Assembly (NCBI GenBank): GCA_023515795.1
Contig: JALGPX010000072.1
Coordinates: 22,117-56,693 of the forward strand
Reading direction: 5' to 3'
Length of the DNA stretch: 34,577 bases
From: Amoeboaphelidium occidentale
Lineage: Eukaryota > Aphelidiomycota > Aphelidea
Part shown: positions 8,334-19,841 of the stretch, in pieces
How the letters are laid out: each line of letters starts with the position of its first letter
Position numbering within the stretch: the stretch's first letter is position 1
Made by a program: the position numbers and the translations under genes
Notes under the pieces: model-generated
The model's input: the letters and a program-made list of their open reading frames with translations, nothing else
Databases searched by the model: none
What the model was told of the DNA's origin: nothing

Positions 8334-9407
8334 TCAACCTTGGACGCAAATTCTATCAGGGCCTGAAACTTCTAAAACCTCTGCTTTCTTCCAAGCATCT
8401 TGATATTTCCTATGCTTTCCATCTGTTGGGCCAGGCGGTGTTGGAGTATGAATCCATGACCACATAGATTCGAAGAACCAGTAAACGATCAACTCTTTAA
8501 ATGGACGAATATGATAATAAAAATGAAACCGCGTATCAATAAAAACTTTTTTAAATCCTCTTGAGTAAAAGTCTGAGAATATTAGACAGCATTCCGAAGC
8601 TTCAAAGCCTAGACCGGTCCTCTCCGGAAACAAAGCACGAAACTTTACTCCATCGTAAAATGGTTTCGCATTCAGAACAGCCAGACCATTCCAGCAACTA
8701 AATACACGAACATGCTCTCGCTTCCAAACAGAATCTTGGGATGTCTTGTTAAAGAAATATGGTTTGTAATTCGATGGCGGCCATTGAAACTTTGCTTGTC
8801 CATCATAGAAATCCCTTGTCGCAAAAGAATCATAGAATGTGTAATCGAAGTCTAGACCACAAAGCGCATCGTAATGTTCTTGATAAGAACTTAAAAGCCT
8901 GAAGACATCTGAATAATCCCACAATATGTCATTAAAGAATACCACTCTATCGAATCTTCGGTTGGTTTCGTTATGATTACGGAGCGGTTCCATCACTTTG
9001 TTCCGCAATTCAGCTAAATAAGGGATCCTCCGTACGAACTCTTTTGGCTCGTCCTCTGTCAGAATTCTGTGCTCCACTTTTCGCGCCAACAGTTCAGCTC
9101 TCAAGCCCTCTAACAAATCTTTAGATTTGTCGCTGCTTCCGTTCTCCAATAAAGAAACATACACGTTACTCCGTCCAATTAGTTCAATTAAAGATAAAAT
9201 ATTGCGATTGAATGACAGCAATATGGCTTCATTGTTGTAGAATAGCGCGCATACAAAGTACCGAGGATTTCGTTCATCGGGGTATTCTGCCGGAAATTCA
9301 ACGGCGCCATAGTCATTCGTAATAGAATAAGTCGTAAACAACAGTGAAATGGTGCCCAGGATGATGAAACAGACGGTCGCAAGTCGAATAAATCTCAGAT
9401 TCAGCAT
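8334..9407 (-). CDS. CAP59/CMT1-type (GT69) glycosyltransferase, Golgi type II membrane protein
   Basis: A 357-residue protein from ATG 9407. An N-terminal signal anchor lies at about 6-26 (LATVCFIILGTISLLF), followed by a luminal domain typical of cryptococcal alpha-1,3-mannosyltransferase (CAP59_mtransfer). The motifs are YFVCALFYNNEAIL, NVYVSLLENGSSDKSKDLL, VVFFNDILWDYSDVFRLL, ALCGLDFDYTFYDSFATRD, FSCWNGLAVLNAKPF and SECCLIFSDFY. Acidic pairs in FNDI and LDFDYTFYD could bind metal and sugar nucleotide. Known members use GDP-mannose in the Golgi. Phosphomannomutase at 11203 lies on the precursor pathway, but I read that as coincidence. The exact acceptor cannot be told from sequence. Confidence 0.85.
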   Translation of the reverse strand: MLNLRFIRLATVCFIILGTISLLFTTYSITNDYGAVEFPAEYPDERNPRYFVCALFYNNEAILLSFNRNILSLIELIGRSNVYVSLLENGSSDKSKDLLEGLRAELLARKVEHRILTEDEPKEFVRRIPYLAELRNKVMEPLRNHNETNRRFDRVVFFNDILWDYSDVFRLLSSYQEHYDALCGLDFDYTFYDSFATRDFYDGQAKFQWPPSNYKPYFFNKTSQDSVWKREHVRVFSCWNGLAVLNAKPFYDGVKFRALFPERTGLGFEASECCLIFSDFYSRGFKKVFIDTRFHFYYHIRPFKELIVYWFFESMWSWIHTPTPPGPTDGKHRKYQDAWKKAEVLEVSGPDRICVQG

Positions 9408-9459
9408 CGTCCTCAAGAGGTCACACACACACTAATGAAACACGAAGAAAAATAAATAT

Positions 9460-11112
9460 TTATGGGACTTGAGATATTTCAGCTGTCCTGTATGCAGGAT
9501 AGTACGCCATAAACTGAAAATTGGTGATTCTGAAGCTTCCTGCGTTAGTTATGCAGCAATCATCGATAACATCCTTAAAAGGGTCAAGCTTATCACCAAC
9601 GAATACAGCATCAGGAAGATGATTCATATCCATAACATGAGCATAAGGCCAATAAGTAGGAGCAATATTGTTCAGCAACGGAGAAACGGTACCTTGACTA
9701 GCGAGTGTAACTGAAACATGTCTTGACATTGCACTTTCAGAGTTTGGTCTTGAGCAAGAGTTTCGAAGCAGCTTATCTGCAATGTTTTCCCTGTACACTA
9801 AATATTCCTGGGTACAATAACGGATTCTAAAGTGAATTGATCACAAATGACAAATTACCTGCATGGATTTGAAGGGAAATGAACTTTCGTAGTCTTGGAG
9901 AAACATCCCTTTGTAATCGATTCCGGAAATCCTGGTTTTGGATCAATATTAGATGCCCAACCATCGCCTGGACCAGGAACCAAGATAAAATGCGAATTCT
10001 TTTGAATTTTTGGATAGGATTTAATGATCCGCCCAAGTTCCATGAGAGCATCTCTGAGTCTTCTTAGTTTACTAACACCATCCTCCTTGTCTTCACCAAT
10101 AAAATTGCCCATCATGATAAATGCAACAGGATAAATCCCTGCATCTTCGTAGCCTCCCAATAACTTTTTAATGGATTCAAGAACTTGGATATCATCTAAC
10201 CATGTATCAGACATGTACACAATACACTGATTAGGATCTTCTTCTGTCTTTTTGAACAACTCAATTATATCCGGAGTTAACGAGCTTTCTCTTTTGAATA
10301 CCGGAAAATATGATAGTGTTTTCAATCGGGATTCCGTTGGTGGATGACTGATTTCTTCCACAATGAACTTCTCATTTTCGTAAGTACCCAAGGCCAATAC
10401 AAAGCAACCTTCTGCGAAAATGCCTTCACCAAAAACAGCATTGCTCAGATCCAATTGAATATCAGAGTCCATATCTTCAAGAATCCATGATCCTTCAGAA
10501 CTTTTAAAGAGCATACCAAACAGCAGAAAAGAACCACCACCGCAACCCTGCAAATTCTTTAACGGCGTAATCTTAAACACGGCTGAGTTTGCATCAATCT
10601 CGCGCATAAACACAGGCGCCTTGAAACTGTCATTCCTCAATAATCTCTGCCTGATATTCTCAAATCTGTTTCGATACACGGCAATCTTCTGTGCAGCATT
10701 ACCCAACAGCCGCTTGGATTGTGTTTCAGTGCGCAAGTACTGATTAGTCTGACGGTCATAAGAGAGCTGCTCCATATCGAACATTGTGTCAACGTGCAGG
10801 AAGGCTGTGTCTGTAACTTTTCTAACTTCCTTCTTCCGGCCAACCGTAACCAAGTAATCTTCCATAACACTCTCAACTTCCTTCTTTGAAAGTATCTCCA
10901 AATCATCTTTAAGTAAGTTTAAACAATTGCAAAACGGTACCGAATTTCCGGAACAGCAGCGTGAAGATTTTATGCACTTCCTCTGTGGCCCTGTCAAGAT
11001 CTTGCAACCCAACATCCAAAAGCACGTTATGCAAGTACGAAAGGGCAGAAGGCTCAACAATTATCCCGTAGAATGTCTTTATAACTTTTGAAATGTCGGA
11101 TTTAAGGAACAT
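9460..11112 (-). CDS. POLE2: DNA polymerase epsilon subunit B (POLE2/Dpb2)
   Basis: Three exons, 11112-10941, 10906-9859 and 9826-9460, with introns of 34 and 32 nt (GTACCG, GTAATT donors), make 528 residues, almost the human length (527). Residues 1-60 form the N-terminal helical domain. Next come the OB fold and the inactive calcineurin-like phosphoesterase domain: CIVYMSDTWLDD, FIMMGNFIGE, FILVPGPGDGW. The C-terminal signature NPCR-IRYCTQEYLVYRENI is split by intron 2, and VFVGDKLDPF is close to the end. The protein is the structural second subunit of the leading-strand replicase and links it to GINS/CMG. The phosphoesterase metal-ligand positions are degenerate, as in other B subunits. 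It is divergent from PMM, 90 bp between starts. Confidence 0.95.
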
Positions 11113-11202
11113 TCTTCGTTTAACTTATTATTTACGGAGAGGCTGAAACAGTTCCGGAAGTTGGTCGAACAAATATTGTTTTGAGGCAGCTTCAAACTCA
11201 AA
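11113..11202. promoter_or_regulatory. Shared divergent promoter region, POLE2 and PMM
   Basis: The 90 bp between the two start codons must hold both 5' UTRs and promoters, or these extend into the coding regions. No TATA box or known fungal operator is obvious by eye. Confidence 0.45.
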
Positions 11203-12121
11203 ATGGTCGCGGATGAATGGAAAGACAGGGAACACCCACAAACGATTTGCCTTTTCGATGTCGATGGCACTCTGACTCAAGCAAGGAAGTTCGTTACTAA
11301 TGAAATGTTGGAAACTTTGCGTCTGTTGAGGAAGAAGTGCGTCGTTGGATTCGTTGGTGGAAGCGACTTGAGTAAACAGGAAGAGCAGCTTGGTAAAGAA
11401 GGTATACTTTCCTCAGCTGAAGAGTTACTTAACACGTGTGCTCTCATGAAGGCTTGTTACTCTTCGATTTTATGTTTGCTGAGAATGGCTTAACTGCGCT
11501 GAAGAAGGGCAAGCAATTGGAGTCTCAGAGCTTTATCAACTTCATTGGGGAAGAAAGATATCAGCAATTGGCAGATTTTATTTTGAAGTACATCGCAGAC
11601 TTGAAACTCCCAAAGAAAAGGTACGGATTATCGGCATGCTTGGATTTAATGCTGATTGCTTTGGTTTCCCGTGTAGAGGAACATTCATCGAGTTCCGTAA
11701 TGGCATGATCAATGTTAGCCCTATTGGTCGTAATTGTTCTCATCCGGAAAGGAACGAATTTGAAGAGTATGATAAGATCCACAAGATACGTGAGACATTC
11801 GTAACTGAATTGAAAAAGAAATTCCCTGACTTTGGTTTGACTTATTCCATCGGTGGGCAGATATCTTTTGATGTGTTTCCTACTGGTTGGGATAAGACTT
11901 ACTGTTTGAGACATTTGAAGGGCGAAGGGTTTACTACTGTTCACTTCTTTGGTGATAAGACTTTCAAGGTACATTACTTAAGCAAGCCAAAGATCTTACG
12001 GAAATCTTAAATATAGGGTGGTAATGACTATGAGATCTTCACTCATCCTGATGTCAAGGGCCATTCTGTTAAGAATCCTGATGAAACAATTCAGCAATTG
12101 AAGGGCATCTTTGGCTTCTAA
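11203..12121 (+). CDS. SEC53: Phosphomannomutase (Sec53/PMM2)
   Basis: Four exons, 11203-11401, 11452-11620, 11677-11968 and 12017-12121, with introns of 50, 56 and 48 nt, encode 254 residues. The HAD-type catalytic motif is [10 protein letters not shown], with nucleophile D19 and general acid D21. Then come [41 protein letters not shown] (split by intron 2), [34 protein letters not shown] and [16 protein letters not shown] (split by intron 3). The enzyme converts mannose-6-phosphate to mannose-1-phosphate for GDP-mannose, feeding N-glycosylation and GPI-anchor synthesis in the cytosol. All conserved blocks are intact. The introns are longer than in neighbouring genes, and intron 1 has a branch-like TACTTAAC. 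Confidence 0.97.
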
Positions 12122-12356
12122 TGAAAATCTCTCAATAAATCTCAAGCGCTCTTGATCTTATAAGTGCGTGATATCTCTATTGACTGAATAGAAAGTCCTG
12201 CGCGCGCTGTGTGTCCAACAGTCCGAGTTGCAGTTTGCGATTTCAGTAATCGCCAGCAAACTTCAACTCCGTTTTCAGCCTTTGAATCTGCACAGATACA
12301 TTCAGTGCGGTACATTACAGCCTTTGCCTTTTCTCTAACAAACCACTCGACAGATA

Positions 12357-13115
<759 letters not shown>

Positions 13116-13286
13116 AATGCATTTCTTATTTCATTCAAAATACGTTTCTCTTGGTGAGGTGACTTCTAATAAAAAGGTTATGGTCTACTCTTGTGGTTCA
13201 TATTAAAGCAGGCATCCCGTAACCCCCGGTACACCTAATGTCTAATGCTGTTCTATTCAGAGGTTGTGCGAAACGGTTCGGATCAA

Positions 13287-15715
13287 TCACTCTTTTGGTT
13301 TCAGGTGTTCTCCGTAGTAATCCAACAGAGACGGTACAACCGAGTTTGCTTTGAGTACCATCTCGTTATATTCATCTTCTGGGTCACTCAAATATGTGAT
13401 CGCTCCACCAGCGCCAACTGAAATCTCGGTAACGCCATCATGAGTTTTGGACAAACATGCTGCTCTGATGATCACAGAGAAGTCTGATGCACGATTGAGC
13501 CCTACAAATCCATGTATTCCAGAATACGGACCTCTATCTTCTCCGTAATTCAGCTTTGATTCTAAAGCTTGAAGCAGCTCGCAAGAACGTTTCTTTGGAG
13601 CCCCAGTCATAGAACCAGGTGGGAAGCACGACTTAAGAACCAGAAAAGGATCAGAACCTTCATTTTGCCAGTTCCTTGCTGTTCCAACAACTTCTGTTAC
13701 TAATTGATGAACCGTTTCGTAAGTTTCAATTTTCATGAGATTCGGTACTTGGACTGTGCCAGGAATGCAAATAGCATTCAGATCATTTCTGATCAAGTCA
13801 ACAATCATTAAATTCTCCGAAAAATCTTTCTCTGAGTTCTGCAGCTGTTGCTTGAATTCCTGATCTTCTGCTTCTGTGCGTCCTCTTCTTATCGTACCTT
13901 TTATAGGTTTCATTGAGATCTTTCCAGAAGAATCGATCTTTATAAATCTTTCAGGAGAAGAGGCCATTAGAACATTCTCACTTGGGCCGCGTCTAAAATG
14001 TAGGAAAGATCCGTATGGCGCTGGATTATTAGCTCGTATCGTTTCATACGCACCAAAGGGTTTCAAGTCGATATCTTCTAAAACATACTTCCAATTGCAT
14101 GTAAGACATAATTCGTAGGATTCTCCATCCGTAATATACTCCTTGCATTTGGCAATCGCTTCCACATAGGATTCGCGATGGTTATCCTTCGAATGACTTA
14201 TCATTTGACCTCGCTTAACTGCGTTCCTTTCGATCGGAGTTTCAGAGTTATAAAATGTGTGAAACTCTTCAAGAAATCCTGTAAAAAGCTTCCTCTGAAC
14301 CAAGATCTGATCGTGTGAATCATTGGAGTTTGCCAAACATAGAAAGTATAGCTTCTGACGTAAATTATCAACAACAAACAGCCTATCTACGAAACTGAAA
14401 CAAGCATCCGGGACCATGGAATCCTTAGATTTGGCATGGCTTGAATTTCGGAATATCTCGCAATCGAATCTGCATCCATAGCCAAAAAAGCCGAACAAGC
14501 CGCACTCAAAATTGAAATCCATATCATCGTCTAGTGCACCAAAAATTTCATCATCGATTGAAAAGTGATGCCTTCCCCTATGTTCATATTTCTGTAGGAA
14601 ATTACTTAAAAAAGTGAAAATAGAGCCATTTGTTTCGGATAAATGCGTTTTGATTTCCTTTCCATTGTGGACTGTTACAACGCTCCGATCGACAATATTG
14701 TAATAGATATCCGTCTGCTCTCTTGAATAAGATATAACGCTGAACCTGCTTCTCGAGTCTTCTCTCGATGAGTCCAGCCAACATGAGCTTACGACGTTCT
14801 CTACGTTCTTTTGATCAATGAACTTGAAAAGGACAGGACTTTGGCTCGGGTCAAAATCCATAGAAGTAACCAGAGTGAGCACGGAGGAAGAAGATACTTC
14901 AACGCCTTCATTTTCTCCTTTCTGAAAATCTGGAAGGCTATTGAGAGAGTAAATCCACTCGTTCAACGGAACCTTGTTTGTAGTCAGTCTAGAAATCTGC
15001 ATAAAGTTCTCAATTAGCAGCATTCCATGCTCTGAACAAATGCTCTCTGGGTGGAACTGAACGCCAAAGTATGGAAAGTTTTTGTGTTTTAGAGCTTGAA
15101 TGATTGTTTCATCTTGGCCATCCGACTTTGCCAAAACATCTAGCTCAGAACAATCTTCCATAGAAACACATAAACTGTGGTAGCTAGTAGCCACAAAAGT
15201 ATCAGAAAACCCATGAAACAGAAGGCTCTTATCCAAGACTTTAACACACGTCTTGACTCCGTGATAAGGTCTCTTGCACCTCATAACCTTATAAAATTGA
15301 GATGCAGCACACAGCATACACAAACCTTGCAGCCATAGCGGTATCCCAAGTACTGATGTCCTAAACAGACTCCCAAAATTGGCAACCTCTCGCTATCAAG
15401 CTCAAACGGAACAGCAGATAAACCAATATCACGCGAACAAGCAGGGCTACCAGGCCCTAAGCAAGGTTCAGTTTTACAAAAATGAATGCACCTGGAGAAA
15501 TTATGACATTATCAGCGCTTTGCAATAACTTGAGCATTTCAGATCTAAAACATCATAAGAGCTTCGAAGCCCAAAGCAAACCTCTCCATCTGGTCGTTCC
15601 TAACTACAATAATGTTCTTCAGATATTCAGGCTGGCGCGCTTTGTACCATGCCACAACAAGCTGATAAATGTTCAAAGTGTAACTGTCGTAATTATCGAT
15701 GATAACCGTTAACAT
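13287..15715 (-). CDS. ABZ1: Aminodeoxychorismate (PABA) synthase, PabA-PabB fusion
   Basis: Four exons, 15715-15582, 15544-15492, 15456-15326 and 15287-13287, with introns of 37, 35 and 38 nt, give 772 residues. The glutamine amidotransferase half begins DNYDSYTLNIYQL. Its oxyanion motif NVIISPGPGSP spans intron 2; the nucleophile is C93 in GVCLGHQ, with H185 and E187 in FHPES. The chorismate-binding half has SPERFI, FSENLMIVDLIRNDL, PPGSMTGAPKKRS and SGIHGFVG. The PIKGT motif (lysine, not the alanine of TrpE PIAGT) marks aminodeoxychorismate synthase over anthranilate synthase. With a lyase it makes p-aminobenzoate for folate. Fused enzymes like this are known in fungi, plants and apicomplexans. 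The N-terminal exons are only 53-134 nt, and all active-site residues are intact. Confidence 0.95.
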
Positions 15716-15899
15716 CGTCGTGACAAGAAAATGTGTACATAAACGAATGAACACCTCACAAGAACATATCACGTGGACATCGCGTAGTAGAGAATGACTT
15801 ATATCAAACGACTTGAGTGAATGGCTTATCTAATTGTGACAGTTGGCAATCTGAAACGTATATCGAGTCTGTGCAACGCCACAGCTTTTCTACAGAAAG
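15716..15899. promoter_or_regulatory. Divergent promoter region, PABA synthase and PDI
   Basis: A 184-bp spacer between divergent start codons. I looked for an unfolded-protein-response element upstream of PDI: ACACGTGGACAT-like bases occur at about 15768-15780 (TCACGTGGAC), containing CACGTG, which could bind a bHLH or bZIP factor. That is a weak, motif-only suggestion. Confidence 0.35.
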
Positions 15900-17487
15900 A
15901 TGTTTGGCATAGTTAAAACTTTACTTTTGGCATTTGCTGGTGTCACTTTGGCTTCCGAAGATGCATCATCTAACGTTCTTGTGCTTACTAAGGACACTTT
16001 TGAGAGTACCTTAAAAGAGAAGTCACTGATTATGGTTGAGTTCTATGCACCATGTAAGTTTCCGGAAGTTATGCGCTTAATACTTTGAAGGGTGCGGTCA
16101 CTGCAAAGCATTGGCTCCGGAGTACGAAAAGGCTGCTGATGATTTGGTTAATGACAATATTTCCCTTGCAAAGGTTGACTGCACAGTCGAGACCGAAGTT
16201 TGCACGGAACAAGGCGTTCAAGGTTATCCAACTATCAAAGTCTTCCGGTAAACTGCGTAAAGTTAAATTACTCATATTCTTAGTGATGGTCACCCTTCGG
16301 AATATAACAAGCCTCGTAAGGCTGAAGCGATTGTTGGTTACTTGAAGAAACAGTTGCTTCCACCGATTACAGACATAAAGCCGGAAGAGTTTGACGAGTT
16401 TACCAAGAAAGACAAGGTCGTCGTTGTTGGTTTCTTTGATAATGAAGATGACCCAGTTTTGGAAACTCTGAAGAAGGTTGCAAACCAGTTGAGGGACGAG
16501 TTCTTGTTTGGTTACACTACTCGTATGGATTTCGCTCACAAGGAGAAGGTTGATACTCCAGCGATTATTCTTTACAAGCAATTCGATGAAGGAAAGAGTG
16601 TTTTCCCAGAAAACCTTGATGAGTCTTTGGTGTTCCAAGGTACCGATAAGGAGATCACTTATGAGCAGATCACAAAGTTCATTCAGGTCAACTCTGTTCC
16701 TTTGATGAATGATATCGGACCAGAGAATTATGCGAAGTACATTGATGCTGGTTTGCCTATTGCTTTCTTGTTCTTTGGTGACGAAGAACAGAAGAAAGCT
16801 GCAGGTAAGGAAGTTGAACCTATTGCAAAGAAATATCGTGGCAAAGTCAGCTTTGTTTACTGTGACGGCAAATTGTATGGCGGTCATGCTGCAAACTTGA
16901 ATTTGAAGGAGACTTGGCCAGCTTTAGCTATTCAGGTTCCTGATAATGGTTTGAAGTATCCTTTTGATCAAAGCAAGAAAATTAAGGAGAGCGATGTTGA
17001 CGAATTTGTTGCAAGCTTTGTTGATGGAAAGTTGAAACCATCTATCAAGAGTGCGCCTATTCCTGAAAAGAACGATGAACCTGTCAAAGTTGTTGTTGCA
17101 GAAGAATTCGAGAAATTGGTCTTGGACAAATCAAAGAATGTTTTCATTGAGTTTTACGCTCCATGGTGTGGTCACTGCAAGGTAATTGCGTTCAAGATCA
17201 TCATTTTTAATGTTTAGCGTCTTGCGCCTATTTGGGAAGAACTGGCAGAAAAGTTGGCCAGTGTCGATAACATTGTGATCGCGAAGATGGATGCTACAGA
17301 GAATGATGTGCCAGCAGGCCTTGGTTTCCAAATCGAAGGTTTCCCAACGCTGAAGCTTTTCAAGGCAGAAACCAATGAGGTCGTTGATTATAATGGGGAC
17401 AGAACAGTTGAATCATTCGTCAGTTTCTTGAAAGAAAACGTTGATGAGAGCATTGAATTAAAAGAGGAGGAACGTGACGAACTTTGA
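15900..17487 (+). CDS. PDI1: Protein disulfide isomerase with RDEL retention signal
   Basis: Four exons, 15900-16053, 16091-16247, 16284-17181 and 17218-17487, with introns of 37, 36 and 36 nt, give 492 residues. There is a signal peptide at about 1-18 ([18 protein letters not shown]). Thioredoxin domain a has APWCGHCK (W52 to C56) interrupted by intron 1. The b and b' domains follow, then domain a' with APWCGHCK (C399, C402) immediately followed by intron 3. The protein ends EEERDEL, a variant ER-retention signal. It forms and rearranges disulfides in the ER lumen. Introns 1 and 3 both fall at a WCGHC site, the first inside it and the third just after it. Intron 3 has no in-frame stop until its own terminal TAG. 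Confidence 0.97.
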
Positions 17488-17524
17488 GGGAGGAAAATAT
17501 AAAGTATTTTCAGAAACAAAAGTT

Positions 17525-19020
17525 TTATTCGCTGTGTACGTGAAAGCAGTTATTGCATTGACCTCTCTTGAACAAACTTTCGTTGAAGTTTGAGCATTGA
17601 CAATGCGGACATAGAGTTTTAAAACTTTGCGTCGAGCCAGTCGCATTCTTCGAACCTAGATTTGGTTGAGGCGCATTTAAATTACTATCAAAACTTCCTA
17701 TTGCACGAGGTACCGATGATGATCTTGGTAATCCTTGTCGTTCAGAAGTTTCATACGACGGTAACGCCTCGCCTTTAACAGACGGCATTTCTGAACAATA
17801 AGTTGCAGGAAAAAGACCTCTTTTCCCTTCCATTTCACCTATCCACCATCCTGCATCAACCTTTTCAACAACAGTAATAATATCGCCTTTTTTAATCGAC
17901 ATTTCATTGTCGTTCTCTGCAACAAAACTGTAATTCGCAACCATCTTGTTGAGCGGTCTAGGTATTTGACTTAAAGATTGTGCGCTTCCAGAATCGACTA
18001 CAGCAATCGCAGGCTGTAACATAGCTCGAGGTGTTTCTTCTCTTCTAACGGAAGAAGGCGTTCCTTGAACACTCGGAGTTTTAGTCTGAGGTCGAAGAGC
18101 CTGAGACGAGTTGGGTCTAGCAAAACTACCACGAGGTTCTCTTAGTCTCTTTCCTTTTGCGTTGGGATCAAGAACGAACTGTTTAGCGGAATCCAATAAT
18201 TCAACGGATTTTCTAAAGTAGTTTTGTTGCGCGTCCAAAAAGTTATACAATAGGGCTGTATGCTCAGGCTGAAAAATCAGCATCCTTCTAAACTACAGAT
18301 TTACCTCACAGCTATTAAGTGATATCATTATTGTCTCCAATTCTGCCAAAGTCTCTTCATACTTTTGGGCTGCTGCTCTCATGTCTTCTTCTAATTGAGG
18401 TTGTTCCTTCTTGGATTTTTGTAATCTGTTCAACTTTGCATCATAATCTAGACGTCTACTCTCTAGCTTCCCCTTCAAGTGTTTATAATTCTTCATGTCA
18501 GCCAAGTAAGCTGATAGCTTGTTCAAGAATTCAGCCTTGATCATAGAAGCCTAAAGCAATGATCAGAACTTCATCACATCCATTAAACGTACGAATTCCA
18601 GCTGAATCTCCCCCAGCTTTGCCTCTGTCTCCCCCAGTTTAATCAGAGTCTGGCCAAAATCGCTTTCTTCAGGAAGATCAGAACCATACGCTCTCAGTGC
18701 ATTCCCAAATGACTCGACCGTGAGATACTTTTGCTTATCAGCTCCCTCCTTCTTCTTTTCTACTCAAAGTTTCTGTTAGGCATTCGTTAAGATCTCCATT
18801 TACCCAAAGTCTTGAGGTACTGTTCTGCTGATTCAGTAATCTCTTCAATATTGTCATGTCTGATCTCAGTCTGAGACTCCAGGGATTTGAAATCTTCAGA
18901 AAGTTCATGCTTTGTAGCAGTATTCAGTTTCTCCCCAACATACTGTCATTGGATATCAAGAGTTTTAGGGCTAAAGATTACCTGATTAAGTTTTCCCAAG
19001 TTCTTTGCGATAGCTTTCAT
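17525..19020 (-). CDS. N-BAR and SH3 protein with C-terminal zinc ribbon
   Basis: Five exons, 19020-18982, 18942-18804, 18759-18593, 18550-18305 and 18268-17525, with introns of 39, 44, 42 and 36 nt, encode 444 residues. It starts with an amphipathic helix (MKAIAKNLGKLNQ) and a BAR domain of about 225 residues; ESFGNALRAYGSDLPEESD and KGKLESRRLDYDAKLNRLQK resemble endophilin-like fungal BAR proteins. A serine/proline-rich linker leads to an SH3 domain (MVANYSFVAENDNEMSIKKG ... GWWIGEMEGKRGLFPATY). At the end is a CxxC...CxxC segment (CPHCQCSNFNE ... GQCNNCFHVH). The likely role is membrane curvature sensing in endocytosis or autophagy. The zinc-ribbon tail is unusual for endophilins. Start choice: first ATG that yields the amphipathic helix. 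Confidence 0.85.
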
Positions 19021-19135
19021 TCCAGGAACACGATTTAAATCCCTCAAACAGTTTACTTACTGTAAACCATACCGTTTTAATGCAAAGAGTTGAAACGCGC
19101 AATGTGACCGCGATTTAATTTTCAATTTCTTCGTC
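19021..19135. promoter_or_regulatory. Divergent promoter region, BAR gene and CCDC124
   Basis: A 115-bp spacer between start codons. It contains a TTTACTTACTGTAAAC palindrome-like segment (about 19052-19067) whose two halves TTTAC and GTAAA are inverted. Whether it is a binding site is unknown. Confidence 0.3.
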
Positions 19136-19822
19136 ATGCCAAAAAAGGTTCCGAACCAAAAAGCAGTGGCCTCCAACGCCAAAAAGGAAGCACACAGACA
19201 GGAAGTCGCCCAGAAACAAAAGCAGGAAGAGGAACGAAAGATCTCACAAGAATGGGAAGTAGGTGCTAAAGGGAAATCAAAGAAGGACGCAGATGCTGAA
19301 AAGAAGGCCCAAGCCAAAGCAAAGAAGGAGGAAGCAAAGAAACTTCTGGAACAAGAAGAAAAGGATTTAGGCGCTAAGAAGCCTATTATGAAAACCCATA
19401 CCAAGCGGAGCGACAAAGTGGCCGAAAAGAGGTCTAGAATGGTCGAGGCTGCGGAAAGGGATATGGAGAAACCAGAAGAGTATGTCGCGACTAACTTGGA
19501 TGATGCTCTGGATCTTCTGGCAGCAACGACAATATCTGGAAGCGGGGCCTCATCATCCACAAAAGAGGTGGAAAAGCATCCTGAGCGGAGGGTCAAGGCA
19601 GCTTACAAGGCATATGAAGAAGTCATGCTTCCGAAAGTAAAAGCAGATAACCCTTCATTGAGGCTTACCCAACTCAAAGAGATCTTATGGAAGATGTGGC
19701 AGAAAGCACCAGAAAATCCATTTAATCAAGTGATTGTATCATTCAACGCATCTCAAGAAGAAATACGAGAGGTTGTTCAAACAAAGAAGCAATCTGATGC
19801 TGACCGCTTGAGAATTAATTAA
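19136..19822 (+). CDS. CCDC124: CCDC124/Lso2-like ribosome-associated coiled-coil protein
   Basis: A single-exon 228-residue protein. The N-terminus MPKKVPNQKAVASNAKKEAH is the family's ribosome-binding start. A long charged single helix rich in K, E, A and Q follows. The conserved C-terminal domain has DDALDLL, EKHPERRVKAAYKAYEEVML, NPSLRLTQLKEILWKMWQ and PENPFNQVIVSFNA. In the human and yeast homologues (CCDC124, Lso2) the N-terminal helix occupies the tRNA/mRNA channel of idle 80S ribosomes and helps restart translation after starvation. The length is close to human CCDC124 (223). The stop is 19 nt from the convergent PIG-S gene. Confidence 0.92.
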   Translation: MPKKVPNQKAVASNAKKEAHRQEVAQKQKQEEERKISQEWEVGAKGKSKKDADAEKKAQAKAKKEEAKKLLEQEEKDLGAKKPIMKTHTKRSDKVAEKRSRMVEAAERDMEKPEEYVATNLDDALDLLAATTISGSGASSSTKEVEKHPERRVKAAYKAYEEVMLPKVKADNPSLRLTQLKEILWKMWQKAPENPFNQVIVSFNASQEEIREVVQTKKQSDADRLRIN

Positions 19823-19841
19823 AATAGAAGACTTTGTATAT

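Noticed and set aside
15545-15772. Independent 75-residue protein at the PABA synthase N-terminus
   Set aside because: It is exon 1 read through a 37-nt intron; splicing gives the continuous amidotransferase domain.
16069-16887. Long antisense open frame (272 codons) opposite PDI
   Set aside because: It is the mirror of strongly conserved PDI exons 2-3; no known protein and explained by codon bias of the sense gene.
18856-19038. Forward open frame opposite the BAR gene
   Set aside because: No similarity to anything, and it overlaps well-supported exons and introns of the minus-strand BAR protein.
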